Shown: piece by piece, positions 18,006-27,581 of the stretch
How the letters are laid out: the number at the start of each line of letters is the position of its first letter
Position numbering within the stretch: position 1 is the stretch's first letter
NCBI GenBank assembly: GCA_031315995.1
Contig: JALDRG010000002.1
Coordinates: 186,001 to 250,000, forward strand
Reading direction: 5' to 3'
From: Nitrospira sp.
GTDB taxonomy: Bacteria > Nitrospirota > Nitrospiria > Nitrospirales > Nitrospiraceae
DNA: 64,000 nucleotides
Position numbers and translations under genes: made by a program
Notes under the pieces: generated by a model
The model's database searches: none
What the model was told of the DNA's origin: nothing
What the model saw: the letters and a program-made list of their open reading frames with translations, nothing else

Positions 18006-20399
18006 TTATGGCTCAACAGGAACAGGTGGGGTGTTATCCGAAGGTTGGTCCAGCTTGTAAAACTCGGTGGGATCGATTTTAGAGCCGGCGCTCTTCGTCG
18101 GCTCTGTGCCTTTGGTAAAGAGTTCCACAGTCCCATGCTGCTCATCTTGGTCGGTGAGCAGGGCAGTCGTGGGATCAACTTTCACAAACATCACCCCGTC
18201 AGGAATTTCAAACGGCACCACCGGCAACTGCTTGAGCGCGTCTTTCATGAAGGTGGTCCAAATGGGTAAGGCCGCATGCGCACCGGATTCAGTTTCGCCC
18301 AAGGGACGCCGGTCATCGAAGCCCACCCAAGCTCCGGTCGCAAGATTGGGCGTGGCGCCGATGAACCAGGCATCGGTAAAGTCGTTGGTGGTCCCGGTTT
18401 TCCCTGCCACCGGCCGGTCAATGACCGCCTTCGCCGCTATGCCTGTTCCGCGTTGGATGACATCTTCCATCATGTTTGTAATCAGGTACGCCGTTTCACG
18501 GGAAACCACCTGCCGCGGTTGAATGGCCGCCTGTTCCAGCGTGCGACCTCCGCTGTCCTGCACACTCGCCACGGCATAGGGTTCGACCCGCAGACCCTGA
18601 TTGGCAAAGACCCCGTAGACCGATACCAGTTCCATGAGCCCCACGCCGGACGAGCCCAACGCCAGTGAAAGATCAGCCGTCAGCGGACTCACGATACCGA
18701 CCGTCCGTGAAAAATCGATCACGTTCCGAATACCCACTTTATCCAGAAGCCGCACCGTCGCGAGATTGTGAGAATGAATCAGCGCTTCTCGCAAACTCAC
18801 AATTCCGTGGAACCGCCTGCCGTAGTTTTCAGGCTTCCAGGTCTTGTCTTCCTCTTCCTGTTCGTACACGACCGGCGCATCCAACACAACCGTGGCCGGA
18901 CTCATGCCTTGATTCATCGCCGCGGCATAAATAATCGGCTTAAACGACGATCCCGGTTGGCGACGGGCGAGCACCGCACGATTATATTCACTCCGCACAA
19001 AATCATACCCGCCGACCATGGCGCGAATCGCGCCGGTTTTGGGGTCAAGGGCAACCAGGGCGCCTTCAACCAGCGGGGTCTGCTCCAATCGCAAGTGCAC
19101 GATCTCTTTCTCAAGCTTCTTGACTCCCACCTCGATCACATCACCTAACGCCAGCAGCTGTTTGATATTTTTGACCGGAATGGCGTCCTTCGTGGGATCT
19201 TTTCCCTTGAGATACTTCGATGCCCAGGCCATATCGTCGAAGGCTAGGCGCCCCGTGCTACCGCCGATTTGGACCAGCACGTGATCCTTTCCGATCTTCC
19301 GCACCACCCCTTCCATCATATCCCCCTCGGAAAGCTTTACCGAGGGATCAGGAGACGGCACCTCCAGGGTCGCAAGATCGATGGTACGAAGCGGACCGCG
19401 CCACCCCTGACGCTTATCGATCTCGCGCAAGCCATTGAACATGGCGGATTCTGCGGCTTTCTGCATATCGGTATTGAGCGTGGTGAACACTTCGAGTCCG
19501 CCCTTGTACACCATCGATTCACCGAATTTTGCCACCAGCAGTTGCCGAATATACTCCACGAAATAAGGTCCCAGATGTTCACTGCCAGGACGACGGAAAT
19601 TCAGTTTTTCAGCTGCGGCCTGCTCGCGATCAACACTGCTGATGAACCCCGCCTCTGTCATCCGGCTCAACACATGTTCCTGCCGCTTCTTGGCCCGGTC
19701 GTAGGCTTTGAACGGCGAATAGTGACTCGGCGACTTAGGAAGGCCGGCGAGAAACGCCGATTCAGCTAGGGTCAGCGTCGAAAGCTCTTTCCCGAAATAG
19801 GTCTGGCTGGCCGCCGCCACGCCGTAGGCGCCCTGGCCGAAATAGATCTGGTTCAAATACATCTCCAGAATCTGTTCTTTCGTCAGCACCAACTCCATCT
19901 TGTAGGCGAGGATGAGTTCTCGGAGCTTTCGATCGAAGGTCCGTTCAGCCGAAAGGAACAGCGAGCGCGCCAATTGCTGCGTGATTGTGCTGGCACCTTC
20001 AACTTTCCGGCCACCGTGGCGAATATTGGTCCAAGCGGCCCGGAGAATCCCCACGATGTCCAAGCCCGGGTGCTCAAAAAATCTCGCATCTTCAGTCGCA
20101 ACCACCGCTTGTGTCAGGCTCTTAGGCATGTCCTGCAGGGGTCTGAGAAATCGCCGTTCGATAAAAAACTGGCCGATCACTTGCCGGTCATCAGAATAGA
20201 CACGCGTCACCAGACTCGGCTGATAGTTCTGCAGGGGATCCAGCGACGGCAGGTCTTGGGAGAAATACCAGAGAATACCGGCCGCACCGCCGCCACCGAG
20301 TATAATGGCCAGCAGCAGGCCGATCAGGGCAATTTCCCACCATCGCCAACGACGACGAGGCTTCTCCGGCTTATCGAGTAAGTGATCGAGTTCGGGCAT
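18006..20399 (-). CDS. mrcA: Penicillin-binding protein 1A (bifunctional)
   Basis: A 797-residue class A PBP that polymerises and crosslinks peptidoglycan. One N-terminal transmembrane helix (IALIGLLLAIILGGGGAAGILWYF, about residues 23-46) anchors it. The GT51 glycosyltransferase domain has ATEDARFFEHPG and EGASTITQQLARSLFL. The transpeptidase domain has the SxxK motif SSFK, the SxN motif SHN and KTGTTND. An OB-like insertion between the two domains is the PBP1A hallmark. It is convergent with iscX and divergent from typA. Confidence 0.95.
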   Translation of the reverse strand: MPELDHLLDKPEKPRRRWRWWEIALIGLLLAIILGGGGAAGILWYFSQDLPSLDPLQNYQPSLVTRVYSDDRQVIGQFFIERRFLRPLQDMPKSLTQAVVATEDARFFEHPGLDIVGILRAAWTNIRHGGRKVEGASTITQQLARSLFLSAERTFDRKLRELILAYKMELVLTKEQILEMYLNQIYFGQGAYGVAAASQTYFGKELSTLTLAESAFLAGLPKSPSHYSPFKAYDRAKKRQEHVLSRMTEAGFISSVDREQAAAEKLNFRRPGSEHLGPYFVEYIRQLLVAKFGESMVYKGGLEVFTTLNTDMQKAAESAMFNGLREIDKRQGWRGPLRTIDLATLEVPSPDPSVKLSEGDMMEGVVRKIGKDHVLVQIGGSTGRLAFDDMAWASKYLKGKDPTKDAIPVKNIKQLLALGDVIEVGVKKLEKEIVHLRLEQTPLVEGALVALDPKTGAIRAMVGGYDFVRSEYNRAVLARRQPGSSFKPIIYAAAMNQGMSPATVVLDAPVVYEQEEEDKTWKPENYGRRFHGIVSLREALIHSHNLATVRLLDKVGIRNVIDFSRTVGIVSPLTADLSLALGSSGVGLMELVSVYGVFANQGLRVEPYAVASVQDSGGRTLEQAAIQPRQVVSRETAYLITNMMEDVIQRGTGIAAKAVIDRPVAGKTGTTNDFTDAWFIGATPNLATGAWVGFDDRRPLGETESGAHAALPIWTTFMKDALKQLPVVPFEIPDGVMFVKVDPTTALLTDQDEQHGTVELFTKGTEPTKSAGSKIDPTEFYKLDQPSDNTPPVPVEP

Positions 20400-20550
20400 G
20401 CAGTAGGATAGTTGCGAGGCAAGGAGTCAACCCGCGACAACCCCACCATACAATGCGCACCTGACAAACTCAAGCAAGGTTCGAATCATCGTCGGACTGG
20501 GCCTAGAGAGAAAATGTAAACTGGGCTTGTGGGAATGCGTTACAATCAGG

Positions 20551-20597
20551 TATACTTCACAGGTTAAGACGCCTTCATAGGAAGGCGTCTTTTTTTT
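20551..20597 (+). terminator. Terminator-like hairpin in the typA leader
   Basis: A perfect 10-bp stem (20567-20576 with 20581-20590) with an ATAG loop runs straight into a run of T that ends at 20597, the form of an intrinsic terminator. A TATACT -10 hexamer lies just upstream (20551-20556) with a weak -35 (TTGTGG) 18 bp before it. No gene ends here: mrcA starts on the other strand at 20399 and typA begins at 20622. It may be an attenuator or the end of a short RNA. Confidence 0.6.
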
Positions 20598-20621
20598 GGC
20601 ACTCTCACGGCATTGGAGATT

Positions 20622-22505
20622 ATGAACACCTCAGCGCCCTCATCCACCACCGCGGGTCTGCACGCGCCGCAAGGTCGTCGGACCGACATTCGCAACATCG
20701 CCATCATTGCACACGTCGACCACGGAAAGACGACTCTCGTCGATGCCGTGCTGCGGCAGACCCACGTCCATCGCAAGATCGACGACATGGGCGAACGCAT
20801 CATGGACTCCATGGATCAGGAGCGCGAGCGTGGCATTACGATCCGAGCCAAGAATGCCAGCGTCACCTATAAGGGTGTGAAGATCAACATCGTCGATACC
20901 CCTGGCCACGCCGACTTCGGCGGCGAAGTCGAACGGACGCTCCGCATGGTGGATGGCGTACTGATCCTTGTCGATGCAAAAGAAGGCCCGATGCCGCAGA
21001 CCACGTTTGTCTTGCGGAAAGCGCTGGCGCTGGGACATAAAGCCATCGTCGTCATCAATAAGATCGACCGCCCCGATGCCGTCATCGATGATGTCGTCAA
21101 CCGTACCTTCGATCTCTTCGTGCACTTGGGCGCAACCGACGAACAGCTGGATTTTCCCATTGTCTACACCTCGGCGATCAAGGGCGTTGCCACATTGGAC
21201 CTGAAGCAACCGGGGACGGAGATTGCACCGCTCCTGGAAACCATTCTCGACAAGATCCCCGCGCCGGCCATCAACCGCGACGCCCCGTTCCAGCTCCTCG
21301 TCCTGGCCCTCGCCCAGGATTCTTACAAAGGGAAGATGGGGATCGGAAAGATTCAATCCGGCTCGATTGCCCGACGTCAGAATGTGGTGACCCTTACCAA
21401 GGACGGCGGACAGGTCCCGGGAAAAATTTCCGATCTGGCCGTGTTTTCAGGCCTTGAGCGCACCGATGCCGAAACGGCTGAAGCCGGTGAAATCGTGGCC
21501 CTCTCCGGGCTGGAAGAAGTGAACATCGGGGACACCATTGCCGACCCGGCCAATCCCGTCGCGCTCCCGCGTGTGACGATCGATGAACCGACCGTGCAGA
21601 TGACCTTTTCGGTGAACAACAGCCCGTTCGCCGGCCGCGAAGGGAAATATCTCACGTCACGCCATCTTCGCGAACGGCTGTTCAAGGAGTTGGAAACCAA
21701 CGTTTCGTTGCGGGTGCAGGAAACCGACAGCGCCGACCGATTCCTCGTGGCCGGCCGCGGCGAACTCCATCTCGGCGTGCTCATCGAACAGATGCGCCGT
21801 GAAGGGTATGAGCTGCAGATTTCACAGCCCGAGGTGATTCTTCACCGAGAGGGCGATACGGTCACGGAACCATTCGAAGAACTGACGATCCAGGTCCCCT
21901 CTGAATATCAGGGTCAGGTCATTGAAGAAATCGGCAAACGACGAGGCGAACTTCGCCATATGAAGCTTGTGCATTCCGAAGGCACCGCCAGCGAAATGCA
22001 CATTGAGTACCACATCCCGACACGCGGCATTATCGGCCTCAAGAACATCTTGCTGGCGAAGACACGTGGCACCATTATCTTGCACCACGTGTTTTCCGGT
22101 TATGCCCCAGCAGACGAAAAGGCGCTCCTCGTGGCGCCCCATGGGTCATTGGTTGCCTTCGAGGCAGGGACCAGCACCGCCTATGCTCTCTTCATGACTC
22201 AGGAGCGCGGCGAGTTGTTTATCGGGGCTTCGGTCGAAGTCTACCAAGGGATGGTCGTCGGCCAAAATAGCCGAGACGAAGACCTCGACGTGAATGTGTG
22301 CAAGCAGAAACAACTGAGCAACATGCGCGCCGCCGGCACGGACGAGGCGTTGGTGCTGACGCCGCCACGTGAAATGTCGTTGGAGTTCGCCATGGAGTAT
22401 ATCGGCCAGGACGAGTTGGTCGAAGTGACGCCGAAACATCTGCGTCTCCGAAAACGACTTCTAAGCCCGGACGATCGTCGGAAAGCCAAAAAGAGCTCCA
22501 AATAA
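20622..22505 (+). CDS. typA: Translational GTPase TypA/BipA
   Basis: A 627-residue ribosome-associated GTPase of the EF-G family. The G1 motif is in [10 protein letters not shown]3 is [14 protein letters not shown] and G4 is NKIDRPDA. The C-terminal BipA-specific domain follows the EF-G-like domains III and V ([14 protein letters not shown]). BipA helps ribosome assembly and stress adaptation. ATG 20622 follows GGAG; a TTG three codons upstream has no ribosome-binding site. An unusual terminator-like hairpin lies in its leader. Confidence 0.96.
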   Translation: MNTSAPSSTTAGLHAPQGRRTDIRNIAIIAHVDHGKTTLVDAVLRQTHVHRKIDDMGERIMDSMDQERERGITIRAKNASVTYKGVKINIVDTPGHADFGGEVERTLRMVDGVLILVDAKEGPMPQTTFVLRKALALGHKAIVVINKIDRPDAVIDDVVNRTFDLFVHLGATDEQLDFPIVYTSAIKGVATLDLKQPGTEIAPLLETILDKIPAPAINRDAPFQLLVLALAQDSYKGKMGIGKIQSGSIARRQNVVTLTKDGGQVPGKISDLAVFSGLERTDAETAEAGEIVALSGLEEVNIGDTIADPANPVALPRVTIDEPTVQMTFSVNNSPFAGREGKYLTSRHLRERLFKELETNVSLRVQETDSADRFLVAGRGELHLGVLIEQMRREGYELQISQPEVILHREGDTVTEPFEELTIQVPSEYQGQVIEEIGKRRGELRHMKLVHSEGTASEMHIEYHIPTRGIIGLKNILLAKTRGTIILHHVFSGYAPADEKALLVAPHGSLVAFEAGTSTAYALFMTQERGELFIGASVEVYQGMVVGQNSRDEDLDVNVCKQKQLSNMRAAGTDEALVLTPPREMSLEFAMEYIGQDELVEVTPKHLRLRKRLLSPDDRRKAKKSSK

Positions 22506-22537
22506 CCACGGCAGGCGCGCCTCGCTGTGCGGCCGGC

Positions 22538-23293
22538 ATGAAGATTCGGAAAAAATCCCCGAAGCCTGCGCCCACGAAGCCTCCGCTCTACTTGGTCGGC
22601 TATCGCGGAGGGCCACCGTCCATCGACGAGCTGAAGATCTGGTATGACCTTCAATACGGTGGACCACTCACCTATCTCGATCGTGAGACCGGAGGCCGAG
22701 TCAACGCCAACCATGGCCCCTGGCGCACGCAAGTCCTGACCAGCCTTTCAGCAGCCGATATCACGCAGTGGCGTCCCATGCTGTCCTGGGATCACCCACA
22801 GCTCGGAGCCGTCTCACCCACCACCAGCGCCCCAAGCACCATCACCGATACGGTGCTGGTTGCCGCTCGGCTAGCCCGCGGACTGACATTGCTCACTCAA
22901 GGGACAGCGTTCGATGTGCTGTGCCACGAGTATTTGAATCCTTCGGATTGGAATGACCGACCATTGAATATTTTTTTACCTTGCAACCACGTCACCGTCC
23001 AGCACAGCGAGGGCAACGATGACGCATCCGAATGGTTCCATACGCTGGGCCTAAACAAGTTCGGCTTGGACGAATTGGAAGTCCTTCAGCCACGTGGACT
23101 TCCGGACACCGACACCATCGCCCTGCTGAAGTCAGCCGCCGACAGTGTATTGCGAGTCGGCCAGAATCAAAAAGTCGGAACCTGTTTAGACTTGCCTACC
23201 CTCGCCCAAACCATTCGGTTCATCAAACATCGCACGGCAGCGCCGACTGGTCGCATGATGGCGTTCCGACAAATCACCACCGATCCGCTCTAG
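22538..23293 (+). CDS. Hypothetical protein
   Basis: A 251-residue protein starting 32 bp after typA, with a basic Lys/Pro-rich first 15 residues. It has no signal peptide, membrane helix or metal-binding cysteine motif. The middle shows a helical stretch (TDTVLVAARLARGLTLLTQGTAFDVL) followed by a strand-rich part (NHVTVQHSEGNDDASEWFHTLGLNKFGLDELEVL). The composition looks like a folded soluble enzyme-size domain. I do not recognise the family and propose no function. Co-transcription with typA is possible from spacing. Confidence 0.65.
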   Translation: MKIRKKSPKPAPTKPPLYLVGYRGGPPSIDELKIWYDLQYGGPLTYLDRETGGRVNANHGPWRTQVLTSLSAADITQWRPMLSWDHPQLGAVSPTTSAPSTITDTVLVAARLARGLTLLTQGTAFDVLCHEYLNPSDWNDRPLNIFLPCNHVTVQHSEGNDDASEWFHTLGLNKFGLDELEVLQPRGLPDTDTIALLKSAADSVLRVGQNQKVGTCLDLPTLAQTIRFIKHRTAAPTGRMMAFRQITTDPL

Positions 23294-23453
23294 ATCGCCG
23301 CCGTACAAATTCCACAAATCATCATCCAATCAATATATTACGACCTCGCCTGGCCTTTCCTAGGCCTTCTGGCCCCGTTGACAAGGTTTTTCCAGGCGTG
23401 GTACCACGAAAGGGTTTTGCGCAGTGCTGTAGGTCTAACCTAGGAGGATTTCA

Positions 23454-23924
23454 ATGAGTGATGTGGCTGCAGAAATTAAAGTCGGCGATACCGCGCCGGA
23501 TTTCACATTAAAAGATCAGGACCAGAAGGACGTGAAATTGAGCGACTACAAGGGCAAGAAGAACGTCGTGCTGGCGTTCTACCCGCTCGACTGGAGCCCG
23601 GTCTGTCAAGGTGAGAACAAGTGCTTGACCGATGACTTCCCGAAGTTCCAAGGCGCCAATTCGGAGCTGTTCGGCATCAGCTGCGACAGCTTTTTCTCCC
23701 ACAAGGCCTGGGCGGATTCCCTGGACCTCAAGCACCGCCTCCTCTCCGACTTCAACCGCGAAGTCGTTAAGAAGTACGGGCTGTATTTCGAACCGCTGAA
23801 TTGCGGCAAGCGCGCAACGGTCATCGTCGACAAGAATGGCAAAGTCGCCTATGTCAAAGTTCAGGAAATCAAGGTGGCGCGGGAGGATAAGGACATTCTC
23901 GCCGCCCTCGCGAAGCTGAGCTAA
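23454..23924 (+). CDS. AhpC/TSA-family peroxiredoxin
   Basis: A 156-residue thiol peroxidase preceded by a strong AGGAGG ribosome-binding site. The start [13 protein letters not shown] and the peroxidatic-site stretch [16 protein letters not shown] place the peroxidatic cysteine at residue 51, with a second cysteine at 57. The usual PxxxTxxC motif is altered to PLDWSPVC. Further cysteines (ISCDS, LNCGKR) could resolve the sulfenate. A thioredoxin-like gene lies 75 bp downstream and is a natural reductant. Confidence 0.88.
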   Translation: MSDVAAEIKVGDTAPDFTLKDQDQKDVKLSDYKGKKNVVLAFYPLDWSPVCQGENKCLTDDFPKFQGANSELFGISCDSFFSHKAWADSLDLKHRLLSDFNREVVKKYGLYFEPLNCGKRATVIVDKNGKVAYVKVQEIKVAREDKDILAALAKLS

Positions 23925-23937
23925 GCTCCATGACAGG

Positions 23938-23975
23938 GACCGAGGGGACAGGGGTGACCAGGCCCCCCCTCGGTC
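23938..23975 (+). repeat. Inverted repeat between peroxiredoxin and thioredoxin genes
   Basis: The 10-base arms 23938-23947 (GACCGAGGGG) and 23966-23975 are perfectly complementary with an 18-base loop that is itself G/C-rich. No T tract follows, so it is more likely an RNA-processing or partial-termination hairpin that separates expression of the two genes than a full terminator. Confidence 0.55.
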
Positions 23976-23999
23976 ATCCCTCATAACAGAGGAGAGACA

Positions 24000-24332
24000 A
24001 TGAGCGGCACCGTCCAAGACGTTCGAGACGAGAACTATAAAGAATTTACCGACAGTGCAGGAGCAGTGGTGTCCTACGGCTTAGCCACCTGCGAGCCTTG
24101 CAAACAGTATGATCCGATCCTCGAAGAAACCGCCGCGAAGTTTCCCACCATCAAGATCGGCAAAGCCAAAATGCACGTGCCGGGGCGATGCCGTGAAATC
24201 AAGAAAGCGCATACGTTTGAGACGTATCCCACCACGCACTTCTTCGCGCAGGGCAAACTGCTGCTGACTCGTGAAGGGGTGGTCGAACCAGCTGAGTTAG
24301 CCGCACTGATCTCCGACCATCTGCTGAAATAA
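24000..24332 (+). CDS. Thioredoxin-like protein with CEPC active site
   Basis: A 110-residue thioredoxin fold with active site CEPC at residues 31-34 and the cis-proline loop YPTTHFFAQGK. The C-terminal helix pattern fits thioredoxin. The CxPC site replaces the classic CGPC, which generally shifts redox potential. A GAGGAG ribosome-binding site precedes ATG 24000. Location just downstream of the peroxiredoxin suggests they work as a peroxide-reducing pair. Confidence 0.85.
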   Translation: MSGTVQDVRDENYKEFTDSAGAVVSYGLATCEPCKQYDPILEETAAKFPTIKIGKAKMHVPGRCREIKKAHTFETYPTTHFFAQGKLLLTREGVVEPAELAALISDHLLK

Positions 24333-24522
24333 CCCCCTCCTGGGCTCCCGATAATCCTCATCCAATCCACCGACAAGTCTCACCTCATATCCATCACTAA
24401 GACACCCTGAACGCTGCGCAACGACCCTCCATCCCACATTTTCGCTCGCAAACGGGATACAATGTGTGAGTGTGAAGCAACACCAGTCTTTGATCTATCT
24501 CACAACTGATCACCATCGTACA

Positions 24523-25377
24523 ATGCGAACACTGCGAGCTTTCTCATGTGCCGTCACGCTGCTATACTGTCTGCCGTTCATAGGTCATACCGAGGCGAAA
24601 GATATCTCGCCTCCCTCTGTCCATTCAGTCACCGCGAACCGATCCACCTTCCGCCAAGCCGAGTCTCACGCTACGCTCATCGGCACTCACCGTGAGACGC
24701 CGATGGTGCTTATCCCTGCCGGCGAGTTCGCCATGGGTAGCGACCGCGGACAAGATGATGAGCAACCGATCCACCGCGTTTTGGTCAAGGCCTTTCATCT
24801 TGATGCGTATGAAGTCACTGTGTCCGGCTATGCCGAGTTTCTCACTTCCCAAAAGGTGGACGTACCGTTCAAGTGGAACGAGGCCACGACAGGATCTCAC
24901 GGCAACAAACCGGTGTTGGGTGTCAATTGGTACGATGCACGCGATTACTGCCGCTGGGTGGGAAAACGACTGCCGACAGAAGCAGAATGGGAACTGGCTG
25001 CACGCGGGACCGAGGGACGGATCTACCCGTGGGGGAGTGTTCATCCGACCAAAAGCCATGCCAATGCGGGCCAGGCCAAGTGGCGAGGATATGACACCCT
25101 CAGCAATATTGGGCGCTACGAACTAGGGAAAACTCCGAACGGTGTGTACGACCTGGCTGGAAATCTCTGGGAATGGGTTGCCGACTGGTATGATCCCACC
25201 TACTACCAGTATAGCTCGCGTGACAATCCACCTGGGCCTTCCGCTGGACCGCTCAGAGCTCTACGCGGCGGAGCCTGGAACAGTGATTCCCAGGCTATTC
25301 GCTCGTCAAATCGTGCCGGATACTCGCCTGATGCCAGACGGAACGACGTCGGATTTCGCTGCGCGAGAGACGGATAA
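24523..25377 (+). CDS. Exported formylglycine-generating-enzyme-fold (SUMF1) protein
   Basis: Counted from ATG 24523, the 284-residue protein has a signal peptide (LRAFSCAVTLLYCLPFIGHTEA). The rest is a single FGE-sulfatase domain: VLIPAGEFAMGSDRG, HRVLVKAFHLDAYEVT, GKRLPTEAEWELAARG, GNLWEWVADWYDP and ALRGGAWNSD...GFRCAR. No sulfatase gene is nearby. The cysteine pair used by true formylglycine-generating enzymes is not evident, so it may be one of the many binding or structural members of this fold. An upstream GTG at 24466 is in frame but would bury the signal peptide. Confidence 0.85.
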   Translation: MRTLRAFSCAVTLLYCLPFIGHTEAKDISPPSVHSVTANRSTFRQAESHATLIGTHRETPMVLIPAGEFAMGSDRGQDDEQPIHRVLVKAFHLDAYEVTVSGYAEFLTSQKVDVPFKWNEATTGSHGNKPVLGVNWYDARDYCRWVGKRLPTEAEWELAARGTEGRIYPWGSVHPTKSHANAGQAKWRGYDTLSNIGRYELGKTPNGVYDLAGNLWEWVADWYDPTYYQYSSRDNPPGPSAGPLRALRGGAWNSDSQAIRSSNRAGYSPDARRNDVGFRCARDG

Positions 25378-25391
25378 TCGCCTGACGGGCG

Positions 25392-26144
25392 TTAGAACAG
25401 GCGGGAGCTGAAGGTCGGCTCTTCACGGATCCGCAGGGCTTGGTGGATCTCGCCCTGAGGATCCGCAGACCGTAGGCGAATCTTAAACACTACCCGCCGA
25501 CTCTTGTCTCGATCGAGGACACGTCCCTCATCCATGACCAAGTCCTGCCGACCGCGTCCGCTGGCAGACGTCTTTTCGTGAAAACAACGATAGGCCCAGG
25601 GCGCTGAGTCCTGAATGACTTCCAGCCCCTTGACCATCACATTCAACGAGCGCTCCTGGCTCAATTTCAAGTTGTAGATGTCCGACCCGCGATCGTCGGT
25701 ATGCCCTTCGATCACCAGCGAGTCGATTCGATCCCGCATGGCGCCACACAACAACGCGGCATAGGTCGGCATGGCATCCGCCAAGAATCGATCCGCCACC
25801 GACGAGAGCCTTCCCTTGCCGAACTCAAAATTCAGTAGGGCGTCCGGCACGACGATCCGCACGACATTGGAATCCGCGGGGTCGGCATCCAGCGCGAGGT
25901 CGAACCGTTGGAAATGATCGCGCAACAGACCCTTGATATCATCGGCCGTTGTCCTGGCCATCTTATGATCCGGCATCGGTGTGGGGACAGGCACCTTCGT
26001 CTGTGGCTCCGTTTCTGATACCTTGGTGACATAGGCACTGAACAGCAGAATAAAAATCACGGCGAGTGATGTCATCAGATCCGTCACTCCGATGGTGAGG
26101 ACCGATGCGTGTTCCTGGGAATCCTGCGAGGGGTGTGCGCGCAT
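25392..26144 (-). CDS. ZorB-like MotB/OmpA-domain stator protein
   Basis: A 250-residue inner-membrane protein with one N-terminal helix (DLMTSLAVIFILLFSAYV) starting with an Asp at the position of the MotB/ZorB proton-carrying aspartate (residue 22 from ATG 26144, 26 from the alternative GTG 26156). The periplasmic half is an OmpA/MotB peptidoglycan-binding domain with LVIEGHTDDRGSDIYNLKLSQERSLNV and DKSRRVVFKIRL. It follows the ZorA-like gene directly: the ATG is one base past that stop. Together they would form a rotary or force-generating proton channel anchored to the cell wall. No Zorya effector (ZorC, D or E) gene is next to it. Confidence 0.85.
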   Translation of the reverse strand: MRAHPSQDSQEHASVLTIGVTDLMTSLAVIFILLFSAYVTKVSETEPQTKVPVPTPMPDHKMARTTADDIKGLLRDHFQRFDLALDADPADSNVVRIVVPDALLNFEFGKGRLSSVADRFLADAMPTYAALLCGAMRDRIDSLVIEGHTDDRGSDIYNLKLSQERSLNVMVKGLEVIQDSAPWAYRCFHEKTSASGRGRQDLVMDEGRVLDRDKSRRVVFKIRLRSADPQGEIHQALRIREEPTFSSRLF

Positions 26145-26145
26145 C

Positions 26146-27384
26146 TCAGGCTGCACCCTTCATCGAGGTGCCTTGGCGCCAATTCGCAAACCACCGCAGC
26201 CCGAGCATGCTGTCATCAGGCACGGTTTCCTGGGTGGACTCAGACGGCAGCGAGTCATCGAACAGGGTTGATTCAAACTCACTCTCCCTTGGCTCCCATT
26301 TGTGATCGCGTTTGAGCTCTTCCACCGATCGGGCGAGCGTTTGAATCGCCTGGTTCAATTCCTGAATCGGAGCCGCTATTGTCTGCTGCATGACTCGCGA
26401 TAAATCATCCGCCAAGCGGTCCGGGGCGACGGACCGGCTGCCAGGCTCTCGTCGGCTCAGCACCTCCACAGCTTCCCTCAGTGCAGTCACGGTGGGACTG
26501 AGTCGATCGCTGAGAGTCCCCACGAGACGATCGCCGAGATCCCCAGGCACCGCACCAATGCCGGCTGAAGCCGGCGCTTGTGACGGCCCGGCACCCGGCG
26601 TGAAATTCTCCAACATCTGTTCCATGGTTTTACGCGGGAATAACTCATCGACCATCGTGACAAACTGTTGCTGAGTCGTGCCCAGCCGATGCAGGGCGGA
26701 CTTCTCCAGGAGCACAAAGAGGTTGGCACAGAGCAGCCCGACAATCGACGTGAGAAACTTCCCCGCCAATCCGTTAATCAGCCCTTGAATACCCACAATA
26801 TGTGACCCATCCGCATGGAGCTTGCTCAGGCCGATGAGGATGGCCAAAAAGGTGAGCAGCAGGCCTCCGCCCGTGATCAAAGAAGGGAACTGATGATAAA
26901 AAGCCAGATTCAACCGGCCATTCAACAGATCACGCGGGAAGAATTCCGCCGCCGTGCGCGTCGCAAACACTTTCGGCTCGATAAACCAGGCGGTGCGTTC
27001 CACGATGAAGGTCTTGCGAAAATGCAACCACGCCTGTTCGAGACGCGGCTCTCGACGCATAGCTTTGTCGAGCGTGTGGAGATCATCTAAATCCACTCGG
27101 GCCGATTGAGCACCGGACGGATGCGCAGCTTTCTTCATCTCACTCAAGCTGGGAACCGTGAGCCACTCTGATTGCAAGCTCTTCCGACCGGCAACGAGGT
27201 TCGTCAAGGTCGGCCATACGCGAGTGTAGCAACCCTGCACACTGGAAATTGCCGTGCTCAGCCGCCCCGCATGCCACAGAAACAAAACGATCAACCCGCC
27301 GGAACCGAGCCAGCTCAACATGGGACTGTGGAGCTCTCCAATGAGCGTCACGTCTTGGCTGAAGAATTCCCAAATAGACATCAT
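26146..27384 (-). CDS. ZorA-like MotA/TolQ/ExbB-family motor protein
   Basis: A 412-residue inner-membrane protein. The start is the first of two adjacent ATGs, 10 bp after GGAGG. An N-terminal helix (WLGSGGLIVLFLWHAG) is followed by a cytoplasmic stretch and two long helices, PSLITGGGLLLTFLAILIGL and GKFLTSIVGLLCANLFVLLE, the pair that lines the channel in ZorA/MotA/ExbB proteins. The C-terminal about 170 residues are predicted cytoplasmic, with heptad-like helices (IAAPIQELNQAIQTLARSVEELKR), a short version of the ZorA tail. It is coupled to the ZorB-like gene. Type I or II Zorya needs extra effector genes, which are absent here. Confidence 0.83.
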   Translation of the reverse strand: MMSIWEFFSQDVTLIGELHSPMLSWLGSGGLIVLFLWHAGRLSTAISSVQGCYTRVWPTLTNLVAGRKSLQSEWLTVPSLSEMKKAAHPSGAQSARVDLDDLHTLDKAMRREPRLEQAWLHFRKTFIVERTAWFIEPKVFATRTAAEFFPRDLLNGRLNLAFYHQFPSLITGGGLLLTFLAILIGLSKLHADGSHIVGIQGLINGLAGKFLTSIVGLLCANLFVLLEKSALHRLGTTQQQFVTMVDELFPRKTMEQMLENFTPGAGPSQAPASAGIGAVPGDLGDRLVGTLSDRLSPTVTALREAVEVLSRREPGSRSVAPDRLADDLSRVMQQTIAAPIQELNQAIQTLARSVEELKRDHKWEPRESEFESTLFDDSLPSESTQETVPDDSMLGLRWFANWRQGTSMKGAA

Positions 27385-27498
27385 CGCGTCAGCACCTCCG
27401 GCTCGAAACGAGAAATCCATCCGACTAGACCCGGCTCACTACAACTTTCAGGCCAGATTGCTTATTCGATAGAGGCTACGATATTTCAATGGGTTGTA

Positions 27499-27531
27499 CC
27501 GAGCGGTCTCAGAAGAATCCAGACCGCTCGG
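27499..27531. repeat. Perfect 11-bp inverted repeat
   Basis: CCGAGCGGTCT (27499-27509) and its exact complement at 27521-27531 flank an 11-base loop, between the CBS-domain gene and the ZorA-like gene. Neither strand has a T tract after it. It may be a processing hairpin or a protein-binding palindrome that isolates the motor operon. Confidence 0.55.
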
Positions 27532-27581
27532 CAAGAACTGCCGACGAAGAGGAAGCTTTCTGCAGCCCACTTACGAGCGCC

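Noticed and set aside
24466..24522. Upstream GTG start of the SUMF1-fold gene
   Set aside because: It would place the signal peptide 19 residues inside the protein.
25392..27384. Complete Zorya defence system
   Set aside because: Only ZorA- and ZorB-like genes are present. No ZorC, ZorD or ZorE candidate lies within several kb on either side.
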